Of a stretch of 64,000 nt of DNA, positions 1-7,791 are shown one piece after another (positions within the stretch are counted from its first letter, which is position 1; each line of letters opens with the position of its first letter). Origin of the DNA: Ferrovibrio sp046297895 (GTDB taxonomy: Bacteria > Pseudomonadota > Alphaproteobacteria > Ferrovibrionales > Ferrovibrionaceae); the NCBI RefSeq assembly GCF_046297895.1, contig NZ_JBKBHC010000003.1, forward strand, positions 1 through 64,000, given 5' to 3'. The notes beneath the pieces were generated by a model that was not told the origin of the DNA, made no database searches, and saw only the letters and a program-made list of their open reading frames with translations. The translations under genes were made by a program, and so were the position numbers.

Positions 1-107
1 CCATGCTGGCCGAGATGCGCGACATGCTGGATGGGCTGGGCTGGCAGGAAGGCTCCACCACCGGCGCTGGCCAGTATGTGATCGAAAAGGCATTCGTCGA
101 GCAGTAG
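1..107 (+). CDS. C-terminal end of an unidentified protein (5' end outside the window)
   Basis: An open frame enters from the left edge and stops at TAG 105-107. About 34 residues are visible, ending in IEKAFVEQ. There are several internal ATG codons, so even this visible part could be only the tail of a longer protein. I do not recognise the family from this fragment. It is on the same strand as the YeiH-type gene that starts 27 bases later. Confidence 0.5.
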   Translation, partial: MLAEMRDMLDGLGWQEGSTTGAGQYVIEKAFVEQ

Positions 108-134
108 GCGCGGCGTCGGGCATACGGGGCGGCG

Positions 135-1133
135 ATGACGGCGCTGCGGAATAGCGCGGTGCAGACATGGCGGGCCCTGCCAGGTCTGCTCTGCGTCGCC
201 CTGGTGGTCCTGCTTGCGCATATTGCCCAGGCCGCCATCCAGCCCGGAATATTCGGCCTGGGCACCATGGCCTTCATCGGCGGCATGGCGCTGGCAAGTA
301 TTCTCTCCCTGCCGGCGAATGTCGCGCCAGGCCTGCAGGTGGCAACCAAACCCCTGCTCCGGTTCGCAGTGATGCTGCTGGGGCTGCAGATGAGCGTCGA
401 CGGGCTGGTCGCGATCGGGTGGCCGGTGCTGCTGGCGCTGCTGCTGCTGGTTATCGTCACGCTGGCGCTTGTGCGCGCCATGACGCGATTAATGCGGATC
501 GATGCAGGGCTTGGGCTGCTGATCGCGGTTGGCTCCGCCATCTGCGGCGCTTCCGCCATTCTCGCGACCAACCAGATCCTCCGGCAGGATGAGCGGCGGG
601 TCGCCTTCGCCGTGGCCTGCATCACCATTTTCGGAACCGTTTCTGTGCTTGTCCTGCCTCTGGCCGGACAGGTTCTTGGCCTGACCCATGACGCCTATGC
701 CGTCTGGGCCGGCGCCGCGATCCATGAAGTCGCGCAGGTCGCGGCCGCCGCCAGCTATGGCGGCACGGATGTCTCTCCGCTGGCCATCGCCGTCAAGCTG
801 GCGCGTGTTCTGTTGCTGCCGGCCGCCGTCCTTGGCCTGGCCTGGCTTTCGGAAAGCCCGGCTCATTCGTCCCGTGGACGGGCGAAGGTGCCGGGTTTTG
901 TTTTCGGTTATGCGGCCTGCGTCGTCTTGTCGTCGACAGGCATGATTCCGATTGGTGTCCTGGACATGGTCAAAACGGCTACGGCCTTGTTGCTGGCGGT
1001 ATCGCTGGCGGCAATCGGCCTGCAGTCCAGCCTGCGCAATTTCGGCGGCTGCGGATGGCAGCCCCTGGTCCTCGCGGCCTTCGCCTGGGCTGCCATAACC
1101 ACCGGCGGCCTTGCCGTGGCTCTGCTACACTAG
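135..1133 (+). CDS. YeiH/UPF0324 family membrane protein (putative sulfate exporter family)
   Basis: This is a 332-residue, very hydrophobic protein with about nine or ten membrane segments, the usual size for the UPF0324 (YeiH/YadS) family. Family-like stretches include LLRFAVMLLGLQMS (about residues 75-88), the glycine/serine-rich GSAICGASAILATNQ near residue 135, and AAIHEVAQVAAAA near residue 195. The family is annotated as putative sulfate or anion exporters of the inner membrane, but the substrate here cannot be read from sequence. The ATG at 135 follows a GGGGCGG stretch that could serve as a weak ribosome-binding site. Confidence 0.85.
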   Translation: MTALRNSAVQTWRALPGLLCVALVVLLAHIAQAAIQPGIFGLGTMAFIGGMALASILSLPANVAPGLQVATKPLLRFAVMLLGLQMSVDGLVAIGWPVLLALLLLVIVTLALVRAMTRLMRIDAGLGLLIAVGSAICGASAILATNQILRQDERRVAFAVACITIFGTVSVLVLPLAGQVLGLTHDAYAVWAGAAIHEVAQVAAAASYGGTDVSPLAIAVKLARVLLLPAAVLGLAWLSESPAHSSRGRAKVPGFVFGYAACVVLSSTGMIPIGVLDMVKTATALLLAVSLAAIGLQSSLRNFGGCGWQPLVLAAFAWAAITTGGLAVALLH

Positions 1134-1220
1134 GCCAGGCCGGCCGGCGGCACGCTTCGGGTTTCACGCGGCTGTCTGGATACCTGAATTCCGCGAACCG
1201 GCAGGACGCGTGCCGGGGGG

Positions 1221-1249
1221 TTGACGGGCCCGCAACGCCGTTCTATGTT
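1221..1249 (+). promoter_or_regulatory. Sigma-70-like promoter of the arsR-type gene
   Basis: TTGACG at 1221-1226 and TATGTT at 1244-1249 are separated by exactly 17 bases. The -10 element overlaps the palindromic operator at 1247-1263, the usual arrangement for an autorepressed ArsR gene. Confidence 0.6.
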
Positions 1250-1263
1250 ATTCGTCGAATAAC
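1247..1263. promoter_or_regulatory. Palindromic ArsR-type operator 1
   Basis: GTTATTCGTCGAATAAC is a perfect dyad: two 8-base arms around one central base. It overlaps the -10 box and ends 13 bases before the ArsR start codon. A 14-of-17 match recurs at 1685-1701, upstream of the next gene. Confidence 0.65.
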
Positions 1264-1276
1264 GAATGAACTGATC

Positions 1277-1663
1277 ATGGCCGCCACCACGAAATCCAGA
1301 GCCAAAACCCGCCGGTCGGGCGCAAAGCCGGCTGCGCGGGCGGTCGACTGCTCTCCCGCCTGCATGGCGCCGGCCGACTTGGCTGAGCCGATGCGGCCCG
1401 AGGACGGCGAGCTGGCCGAGCTGGCCAAGGCGCTGTCCCATCCCGTCCGCGTCCTCATCGTGCGCAACCTGCTGCGCATCGGCACCTGCTATTTCGGCAA
1501 ACTCGCCGACCTGCTGCCGGTGGCGCCATCCACCGCCTCGCAGCATCTCACCATCCTGAAGGAAGCCGGCATCGTGAAGGGCGAAACCGATGGCGAGCGC
1601 CCCTGTTACTGCATCGATCTCGCCCGGCTGCGCCGTCTGCAGCATCTGGTCGGGGACCTGTAA
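1277..1663 (+). CDS. ArsR/SmtB family metalloregulator
   Basis: This is a 128-residue winged-helix repressor. The HTH core is seen around residues 55-100: ALSHPVRVLIVRNLL, then PVAPSTASQHLTILKEAGIV, and the wing with GERPCYCIDL. Likely thiol ligands are the N-terminal Cys pair in DCSPAC, the Cys in GTCYFG at the third helix, and the CYC in the wing. ArsR proteins release DNA on binding As(III), Sb(III) or other thiophilic ions. The ATG at 1277 is the only sensible start, because no ATG or GTG lies closer upstream in frame. The gene sits just below a palindrome that overlaps its own promoter, and upstream of a flavoprotein and an MFS exporter with a matching operator. Arsenic is the likely signal but is inferred. 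Confidence 0.88.
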   Translation: MAATTKSRAKTRRSGAKPAARAVDCSPACMAPADLAEPMRPEDGELAELAKALSHPVRVLIVRNLLRIGTCYFGKLADLLPVAPSTASQHLTILKEAGIVKGETDGERPCYCIDLARLRRLQHLVGDL

Positions 1664-1684
1664 AAAAATTTGGCCCATGTGTTC

Positions 1685-1701
1685 GGTATTAGACGAATAA
1701 C
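1685..1701. promoter_or_regulatory. ArsR-type operator 2
   Basis: GGTATTAGACGAATAAC matches operator 1 at 14 of 17 positions, with the right arm CGAATAAC identical. It lies between the regulator and the flavoprotein gene, 17 bases before the ATG, so the regulator probably also controls an internal promoter here. No convincing -35/-10 pair was found. Confidence 0.55.
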
Positions 1702-1718
1702 GAAAAGGAGCTTTGGTC

Positions 1719-3164
1719 ATGAATGCGATCGCGCAGAATTCCCATTCCGGGCTGCCGGGCAACCTGCCGGTGGCGGTGATCGGCGCCGGGCCGGTTGGCC
1801 TGGCCGCCGCCGTCCATCTGCTGGCCCGCGGCCTGCCGGTGAAGCTGTATGAAAGCGCCGCGGCGCCGGGCGCCCATGTGCGCGCCTGGGGCCATGTGAA
1901 GCTGTTCTCGCCCTGGGTCTACAACATCGACCGGCAGGCGCAGGCGCTGCTGGAGAAAACCGGCTGGCAGGCGCCGCTGCCCCTGGCCTATCCCACCGGC
2001 GCCCAGCTGCATGACCTGTATCTCAAGCCGCTGGCCGATACGCCGGAACTCAGGGCCGTGATCGAGACCGATGCCCGCGTGGTCGCCATCAGCCGCGCCG
2101 GCCACGACAAGATGAAAAGTGCGGGCCGCGAGACCGCGCCCTTCGTTCTTGCCATCCGCAAGGGCGATGGCAGTCAGCGCGAGGATCTGGCCCGCGCGGT
2201 GATCGATGCCTCGGGCACCTGGTCGCAGCCCAGCCCGATCGGCAGCCATGGCCTGCGCGTGCCGGGCGAGGCGGCCCATGGCGGCCGCATCGCCTATGGC
2301 ATTCCCGATATCCTGGGCCGCGACATCGACATCTATGCCGACAAGCGTGTGCTGGTGATTGGCGCCGGGCATTCGGCCGCCAATGTGCTGCTCGATCTGG
2401 CGCAGCTTGCCGGCCGCGCGCCGTATACGAAAATCGTCTGGGCGGTGCGCGGCGGCAGCCTGAAGCGGCTGTTCGGCGGCGGCGAGAACGACAAGCTGGA
2501 GGCGCGCGGCGCGCTGGGCCGCGCATTGGAAAACCTGGTCGCGACCGGGGGCCTAGACCTGCATATGCGCAGCACGGTGATGCGCATCGACGCGACCGGC
2601 GCCGGCCTGGCCGTGACGCTGCAGCAGCCGACCGGCGCGGGCGAGACCATCGAGGTGGATCGTATCATCGTCGCCACCGGGCAGCGCCCGGATCTGGACA
2701 TGCTGCGCGAGCTGCGGCTCGATCTCGATGCGGCGACCGAAAGTCCGCGCGCGCTGGCGCCGCTGATCGATCCGAATGTGCATTCCTGCGGCACGGTGCG
2801 GCCGCATGGCCATCGCGAACTGGCGCAGCCCGAGGCCGGCTTTTATCTTGCCGGCATCAAGAGCTACGGCCGCGCGCCCACCTTTCTGATGGCCACCGGC
2901 TACGAGCAGGTGCGTTCCATCGCCGCAGCGCTAGCGGGTGACATGGCGGCGGCCGACGACGTGCAGCTCGATCTGCCCGAAACCGGCGTGTGCAGCAGCG
3001 ACCTGCAGGAAGACGGCGGCTGCTGCGAGTCCGCCGTTGTGGGCGCGGGCTGCACGACGGTGAAGGAAACCGTACCCGAAACCGGCGCCAAAGCCTGCTG
3101 CGGCACGGCCAAGCCGCGTGTTAAGGTGACTGGCACCGCCATGCCTGCCGAGGGTTGCTGTTGA
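1719..3164 (+). CDS. FAD/NAD(P)-binding oxidoreductase with Cys-rich C-terminal tail (ArsO-like)
   Basis: This is a 481-residue flavoprotein of the two-dinucleotide-fold type. The FAD motif VAVIGAGPVGLAAAVHLL is near the N terminus, and a second GxGxxA motif (VLVIGAGHSAANVLLDLA) is near residue 213, as in flavin monooxygenases and thioredoxin-reductase-like enzymes. ATGQRP near residue 325 matches the conserved ATG motif of these enzymes. The last 60 residues form a separate tail with eight cysteines, including three CC pairs and a terminal GCC. AAAAGGAG at 1703-1710 selects the ATG at 1719. It lies downstream of an ArsR operator and four bases from an MFS gene. A role in arsenical or heavy-metal detoxification is inferred from context and the thiol tail, not from a known active site. 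Confidence 0.8.
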   Translation: MNAIAQNSHSGLPGNLPVAVIGAGPVGLAAAVHLLARGLPVKLYESAAAPGAHVRAWGHVKLFSPWVYNIDRQAQALLEKTGWQAPLPLAYPTGAQLHDLYLKPLADTPELRAVIETDARVVAISRAGHDKMKSAGRETAPFVLAIRKGDGSQREDLARAVIDASGTWSQPSPIGSHGLRVPGEAAHGGRIAYGIPDILGRDIDIYADKRVLVIGAGHSAANVLLDLAQLAGRAPYTKIVWAVRGGSLKRLFGGGENDKLEARGALGRALENLVATGGLDLHMRSTVMRIDATGAGLAVTLQQPTGAGETIEVDRIIVATGQRPDLDMLRELRLDLDAATESPRALAPLIDPNVHSCGTVRPHGHRELAQPEAGFYLAGIKSYGRAPTFLMATGYEQVRSIAAALAGDMAAADDVQLDLPETGVCSSDLQEDGGCCESAVVGAGCTTVKETVPETGAKACCGTAKPRVKVTGTAMPAEGCC

Positions 3165-3167
3165 TCC

Positions 3168-4367
3168 ATGCCGCTGTCCCATGAACGCCGCACCGTCGTC
3201 ACCATCGCCCTGGGCACGGCCCAAACCCTGAGCTGGGCCTCGACCTATTATTTGCCGGCCATCCTGGCGGTGCCGATGGCGAGCGATTTCGGCATCACTA
3301 CCGACTGGGTCTATGGCATCTTCTCGGTGGCGATGCTGATGACGGCCTTCATGGGGCCGGCCGTCGGCCGCCGGATCGACAGCTTCGGCGGTCGCGGCGT
3401 GCTGATCGTCTCGAGTCTGGTCTTCGCCGCCGGCCTTGGCCTGCTCGGCTGGTCGCCCAATCTGCCCGTTTTCGTCGTCGCCTGGCTCATCGTCGGCCTT
3501 GGCATGGGCATGGGCCTCTACGAGGCGGCGTTCGCGGCACTCACCGCCATCTATGGCCGCGGCGCTCGCGGCGCGATCACCGGCGTCACGCTGCTGGCCG
3601 GCTTCGCCAGCACGATCGGCTGGCCGGTCTCTGCCCTGGTCGAGGCCGAGATGGGCTGGCGCGCCACCTGCTATGTGTGGGCGCTGGCGCATCTGCTGCT
3701 GGCGCTGCCGATCTATGTCTTCATGATCCCGAAGGAACTCGGTGCGCATGTCAGCATCGAGGCTGCCGCGCCGGCGCCGGATGCGGCGCCGCTATGGAAT
3801 CGCCAGATGCTGCTGCTGGCCTTTGCCTTCGCCGCCACCTGGATCACCAGCACGGCGATGGCAGCCCATCTGCCCCGCCTGCTGGAGGATGCCGGCGCCA
3901 CCAAAACGGTTGCCATCGCCGCCGCCGCGCTGGTCGGACCGGCGCAGGTGGCGGCGCGCGTGCTGGAATTCAGTCTGCTGCAGCGTTTCCATCCGCTGCT
4001 GTCGGCGCGGCTGGCCTCGGTCACTCATCCCATCGGGGCCGTTGCCGTGCTTCTGCTCGGCGCGCCGGCGGCCTATTTCTTCACCATCATCCACGGCGCG
4101 GGCAACGGCGTGATGACCATCGCCAAGGGCACGCTGCCTCTGGCGATCTTCGGGCCGGTCGGTTATGGCCGCCGCCAGGGCCTGCTTGCCGCGCCGTCGC
4201 GCTTCGGCCAGGCCGCATCGCCTTTCGTGTTTGCCGTGCTGATCGAGCGGTTCGGCGCCGGCGCGCTGATGTTCACCGCCGGCCTTTGCGCGGCCGGCTT
4301 CATCGCGATGCTGCTGCTGCGCGCCGAGGCGCCAGACGCACTGAACGCCTCTGTCAAAAGCAGCTAG
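3168..4367 (+). CDS. MFS transporter in the ArsR-controlled unit
   Basis: This 399-residue protein has about twelve predicted membrane segments and the MFS loop signature GPAVGRRIDSFGGRGVL between segments 2 and 3. It starts three bases after the flavoprotein stop, so the two are almost certainly co-transcribed. With the ArsR regulator and the Cys-rich flavoprotein upstream, an efflux role for arsenicals or a related toxicant is the best guess; ArsK-type and ArsJ-type exporters are MFS proteins found in such settings. The sequence alone does not give the substrate. Its stop overlaps the aroQ stop by four bases on the opposite strand. Confidence 0.8.
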   Translation: MPLSHERRTVVTIALGTAQTLSWASTYYLPAILAVPMASDFGITTDWVYGIFSVAMLMTAFMGPAVGRRIDSFGGRGVLIVSSLVFAAGLGLLGWSPNLPVFVVAWLIVGLGMGMGLYEAAFAALTAIYGRGARGAITGVTLLAGFASTIGWPVSALVEAEMGWRATCYVWALAHLLLALPIYVFMIPKELGAHVSIEAAAPAPDAAPLWNRQMLLLAFAFAATWITSTAMAAHLPRLLEDAGATKTVAIAAAALVGPAQVAARVLEFSLLQRFHPLLSARLASVTHPIGAVAVLLLGAPAAYFFTIIHGAGNGVMTIAKGTLPLAIFGPVGYGRRQGLLAAPSRFGQAASPFVFAVLIERFGAGALMFTAGLCAAGFIAMLLLRAEAPDALNASVKSS

Positions 4368-4813
4368 CGGCCGCGCAGCAGGTGCCCGGTCATTGCCCGC
4401 ACGGCCACGTCATAGCCCTCGGGGCCCAGACCGGCGATCACCGCCGTGGCGACCTTCGAGACCAGCGAATTGTGGTAGATCGCCTCGCGCCGGTGGATGT
4501 TGGAGATATGCAGTTCGATGATTGGGCCCGGAAACTGCTTCAGCGCATCGAGGATGGCGATCGAGGTGAAGGTGAAGGCTGCCGGGTTGATGACGATGCC
4601 AGCGGCCCCGCCATCAATGGCCTTGTGGATCCAGTTGATGATCTCGCCCTCGATATTGGACTGATGGAAACGCACCGGCCGTGCGCCGGCGGCTGCGCGG
4701 CACATCGCCTCCACCTCGGCCAGGGTGGTGTGGCCGTAGATTTCCGGCTCGCGCTTGCCCAGCCGGTTCAGGTTGGGGCCGTTCAGGACAAATAGCGGCT
4801 TCAGGTCGGTCAT
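4364..4813 (-). CDS. aroQ: Type II 3-dehydroquinate dehydratase
   Basis: This 149-residue enzyme has the size of a type II dehydroquinase, which interconverts 3-dehydroquinate and 3-dehydroshikimate as a dodecamer. Visible motifs are NGPNLNRLGKREPEIYG (catalytic Arg and Tyr loop, residues 11-27), FHQSNIEGEIINWIH, NPAAFTFTSIAI and ELHISNIHRRE, which carries the catalytic His. It is the last gene of a five-gene minus-strand operon with a TRAP transporter and a shikimate dehydrogenase-like gene. A catabolic role in quinate/shikimate breakdown therefore fits better than aromatic biosynthesis. A GAGG motif lies just before the ATG. Confidence 0.93.
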   Translation of the reverse strand: MTDLKPLFVLNGPNLNRLGKREPEIYGHTTLAEVEAMCRAAAGARPVRFHQSNIEGEIINWIHKAIDGGAAGIVINPAAFTFTSIAILDALKQFPGPIIELHISNIHRREAIYHNSLVSKVATAVIAGLGPEGYDVAVRAMTGHLLRGR

Positions 4814-4837
4814 CGCATCCTCGCTGCGTTGGAAAGC

Positions 4838-6139
4838 TCAGCCCTGGTAGCCAAGCAGGCGCGGCAGCCAGAGCACGAGGTCGGGCAGCGCGGTGATGAG
4901 GGCCAGCGCCACCACCATGGCAAACAGGAAGGGCATCACATCGCGCACGATGTCGCGGATCGGCACGTTGGCGATGCGCGTCATCACGAACAGCAACAGG
5001 CCATAGGGCGGCGTGATCAGGCCCAGCATGATGTTGACCACCACCACGATGCCGAAATGCACCATGTCGATGCCCAGTGCCTTGGCCGCCGGGATCAGCA
5101 CGGGCACCACCACCAGCAGGATCGTAGTGCCTTCCAGCAGGCAGCCCAGCACCAGCAGGATCACGTTCACGAGGATCAGGAAGCCCAGCGGCGTCAGTTC
5201 CCAGCCGGCGAGCAGGATCTTGATGTCGTTCGGGATGTTCTCCACCGTGACGACGTAATTGAATACCAGCGCGCCGGCGATCAGCATGCCGATCGAGGCC
5301 GAGACGCGGGCGCTGCCCAGAACGGATCTGTAGAAATCGCGCAAGCTGACGCTGCGATATAGTAGCGCCGAGATCAGCAGCGCATAGGCGGCGGCCACGG
5401 CGGCCGCCTCCGTCGGCGTGGTGGCGCCGCTGTATATCCCGCCCAGCAGCACGACGGGCATCATCAGCGTGGGCAGGGCGCGCCAGGTGATGCCGGGCAG
5501 ATCGCGCAGCGGCGTGGGCTTCTCGACCGGAAAATTCTCGCGCCGCGCGCCGATGGCCACGATCACCATCTGGGCAAAGGCCATCAGCAGGCCCGGCACC
5601 ACGCCGCCGAGGAACAGGTAGCCGATCGAGGCATCCGAGACCAGGGCATAGAGGATCATCGGGATCGAGGGCGGAATGATCGGTCCGATCACCGAGGTGG
5701 CGGCGGTCAGCGCCGCGGCATAGCTGGCGCGGTATTTGCCGCCGGCCGTCATCATCACCTGCATCATCTTGCCGGTGCCGGCGGCATCGGCGATGGCCGA
5801 ACCCGACATGCCGGCAAAGATGATGCTCTGCAGGACGTTCACCTGGGCGAGGCCGCCGCGGAAACGGCCGACGATGGCGTTGCAGAATTGCAGCAGCCGC
5901 TCGGTCATCGACCCGATGTTCATCAGCTCGGCGGCCAGGATGAACAGCGGCACGGCCAGGATGATGTAGTTGACATACATGCCGTTCAGAAGCTGTTCGG
6001 CCGCCGTGCCCATGTCCAGGCCGGCCAGCCACAGGTACAGGATCGAGCCGGCGATCATGGCGTGGCCTATGGGAAGGCCGAGGAAGGCCAGCACCGTCAT
6101 GGCGACGATGCAGATCGAAAAGGGACTGGCGATGTTCAT
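4838..6139 (-). CDS. dctM: TRAP transporter large permease subunit (DctM type), quinate/shikimate locus
   Basis: This 433-residue membrane protein has about twelve hydrophobic segments and family-typical stretches such as NYIILAVPLFILAAELMN, the GMSGSAIADAAGTGKMM loop near residue 113 and LITPPYGLLLFV near the C terminus. It is the sodium-coupled transport subunit of a tripartite TRAP importer. Its ATG overlaps the dctQ stop by four bases (ATGA), and aroQ follows 24 bases downstream. The neighbouring enzymes predict a quinate, shikimate or dehydroshikimate substrate. Confidence 0.92.
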   Translation of the reverse strand: MNIASPFSICIVAMTVLAFLGLPIGHAMIAGSILYLWLAGLDMGTAAEQLLNGMYVNYIILAVPLFILAAELMNIGSMTERLLQFCNAIVGRFRGGLAQVNVLQSIIFAGMSGSAIADAAGTGKMMQVMMTAGGKYRASYAAALTAATSVIGPIIPPSIPMILYALVSDASIGYLFLGGVVPGLLMAFAQMVIVAIGARRENFPVEKPTPLRDLPGITWRALPTLMMPVVLLGGIYSGATTPTEAAAVAAAYALLISALLYRSVSLRDFYRSVLGSARVSASIGMLIAGALVFNYVVTVENIPNDIKILLAGWELTPLGFLILVNVILLVLGCLLEGTTILLVVVPVLIPAAKALGIDMVHFGIVVVVNIMLGLITPPYGLLLFVMTRIANVPIRDIVRDVMPFLFAMVVALALITALPDLVLWLPRLLGYQG

Positions 6140-6654
6140 ATGCCGGATGCCGTCTTGGTGGGGTCAGCCTCGGCCGGTGCCGTGCCCCGCATCGCCTGCC
6201 AGCAGAGCCAGAGATAGCGCACCAGAACCGCGACGACGAAAATGACGTAGATCGAGAACAGCCAGTCGAAACGGATCTTCAGGTAGGCCGATTTCTCAAC
6301 TTTCATGAAGGCGACGTAATCGGCCACGGCGGGGAGCGAGGTGCCGTAGAGCAGGATCAGAACGGTGCCGCTGAACAGCAGCATGGCGCGGCGCAGTTTC
6401 GGGCCGGCGGCCGCATGCAGCAGGTCGAAGCGGATTTCCTCGTCCTCGCGCAGCACGAAGGCGGCGCCCCACAGAACCAGCCAGAGCCAGAGGATCGCGC
6501 TGATCTCGTTGGTCCAGCCGATCGGCAGGTTCAGCACATAACGGAAGATGATCTGCAGAATGAAGGCGGCGAACATCGCGGCCAGCATTGCCGCCAGGAC
6601 ATTCTCGCCGCGCCGGTACAGCCAGGCGGCCAAACTCTCCAATCGCTGATGCAC
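6136..6654 (-). CDS. dctQ: TRAP transporter small permease subunit (DctQ type)
   Basis: This protein of about 172 residues has four membrane segments, with the family-like FRYVLNLPIGWTNEISAILW region around residues 37-56 and an EDEEIRFDL motif before the third segment. I chose GTG at 6654 because it puts the first membrane segment about 20 residues from the N terminus and follows a GGCGGGGC stretch. The same frame stays open up to 6801, but that longer form would run through the hairpin at 6685-6712. It overlaps dctM by four bases. Confidence 0.85.
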   Translation of the reverse strand: MHQRLESLAAWLYRRGENVLAAMLAAMFAAFILQIIFRYVLNLPIGWTNEISAILWLWLVLWGAAFVLREDEEIRFDLLHAAAGPKLRRAMLLFSGTVLILLYGTSLPAVADYVAFMKVEKSAYLKIRFDWLFSIYVIFVVAVLVRYLWLCWQAMRGTAPAEADPTKTASGI

Positions 6655-6684
6655 AGGTGCCCCGCCGGTCCGCTGGTCAAGTGA

Positions 6685-6712
6685 CGGAAGCCCCGGGCAT
6701 CCGGGGCTTCCG
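6685..6712 (-). terminator. Intercistronic hairpin between dctP and dctQ
   Basis: A perfect 12-base-pair stem (CGGAAGCCCCGG with CCGGGGCTTCCG) has a four-base loop. It sits nine bases after the dctP stop. No T-run follows on the minus strand, so it is more likely an mRNA-stabilising or attenuating element than a full terminator. It would favour dctP message over the permease genes. Confidence 0.65.
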
Positions 6713-6721
6713 CCCATGGTG

Positions 6722-7723
6722 CTAGAGTGCGTTGATCTTGTCGACCATGCCCTTCGGCCAGTCCTTGGCCAGATCGGAGGCCAGGTATTTGGCCTGCGCA
6801 TGCTTGCGGAAGGCGGCCTGGTCCGGTTCGTAGATATTCAGGCCCTTGCTCTTGAGGAACGTAACCAACTCCTTTTCGCGATCCTGGTGCTTCTGGGTCG
6901 AGAAGGCGATGGCGGCGTCGGCTGCGGCCTGGAAGCGTTTCTGCTGGTCGGCCGACATGCCTTTCCACACCTTGCTGGAAACGGTGAGCAGGTCGAAGCC
7001 GACCAGGTGCGAGGTCAGCACGATCTGCGACATCACCTCGTAGAACTTCATGTTCTCGACGTTGGGCAGCGGATTGTCCTGGCCGTCGATGGCGCCGGTC
7101 TGCAGGCCGGTGTAGACCTCGGCATAGGCCATCGGGGTCGGATTGGCACCCAGCGCCTCGCCCAGGAACTGCCAGGCCTCGCCCGGCGGCATGCGCAGCT
7201 TGATACCGGCCAGATCGGCGGGGGTGGTGATCTTCTTGTTCGGCTTCAGGCCGACCTGGCGCGAGCCGAAATAGGTTGGGCCGAGAATGTGGATGCCGAG
7301 CTGGTCGTCGGCCATCTTCTTCATCTCGGCACCCGGTGCGCTGGCGAAGAACTTGGTCAGATGGCCGGCATCGCGGAACAGGTAGGCGGCCGTCAGGATC
7401 GACCAGGCGGGAATCTGCTTCGAGATGTCCTGCGGCGCGATGTTGCCCATTTCCAGGTTGCCGCGCTGGATCGCGACCAGTTCGGTGCCCTGCTTGAACA
7501 GGTTGCCGCCGTAATAGCCCTCGAAGGCGAAGTCGCCGGCGATGCCCTCGGCGAATTTCTTCATCATCTCGGCGCGGATGTCCTGTTCGGAGAAGACGGC
7601 CGAGAAGCGCAGTTTCGGCTTGCCCTGCGCGAATGCGGGGATGCCGAGGCCGGACAGGCCGGTGGCCGCGGCGGCCAGACCGGTGCCGGCGAGAAAGCGG
7701 CGGCGCGTGGTGTGCATGCTCAT
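6722..7723 (-). CDS. dctP: TRAP transporter substrate-binding protein (DctP type), quinate/shikimate locus
   Basis: This 333-residue periplasmic binding protein has a Tat-like signal (TRRRFLAGTG then an Ala-rich hydrophobic stretch, cleavage after AFA near residue 32). DctP hallmarks include KLRMPPGEAW near residue 160, whose Arg normally pairs with the substrate carboxylate, and the GLQTGAIDGQDNP segment near residue 190. GGGAGGA stands six bases before the ATG at 7723. It lies directly downstream of the dehydrogenase gene and upstream of dctQM. The cyclic hydroxy-acid specificity is inferred from the locus. Confidence 0.92.
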   Translation of the reverse strand: MSMHTTRRRFLAGTGLAAAATGLSGLGIPAFAQGKPKLRFSAVFSEQDIRAEMMKKFAEGIAGDFAFEGYYGGNLFKQGTELVAIQRGNLEMGNIAPQDISKQIPAWSILTAAYLFRDAGHLTKFFASAPGAEMKKMADDQLGIHILGPTYFGSRQVGLKPNKKITTPADLAGIKLRMPPGEAWQFLGEALGANPTPMAYAEVYTGLQTGAIDGQDNPLPNVENMKFYEVMSQIVLTSHLVGFDLLTVSSKVWKGMSADQQKRFQAAADAAIAFSTQKHQDREKELVTFLKSKGLNIYEPDQAAFRKHAQAKYLASDLAKDWPKGMVDKINAL

Positions 7724-7791
7724 TGTGGTTCCTCCCGATTTTTCACTCTGTTGCGGATGTGCGGTTACTGTAATCCCTTGGTGATATGCGT

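Noticed and set aside
1055..1276. N-terminal extension of the ArsR-type protein
   Set aside because: The extension would cover its own promoter and operator, and ArsR proteins of this type are about 100-130 residues.
7276..7497. Several short open frames inside dctP and other genes
   Set aside because: They are Arg/Pro/Ser-rich shadows without ribosome-binding sites or recognisable motifs.
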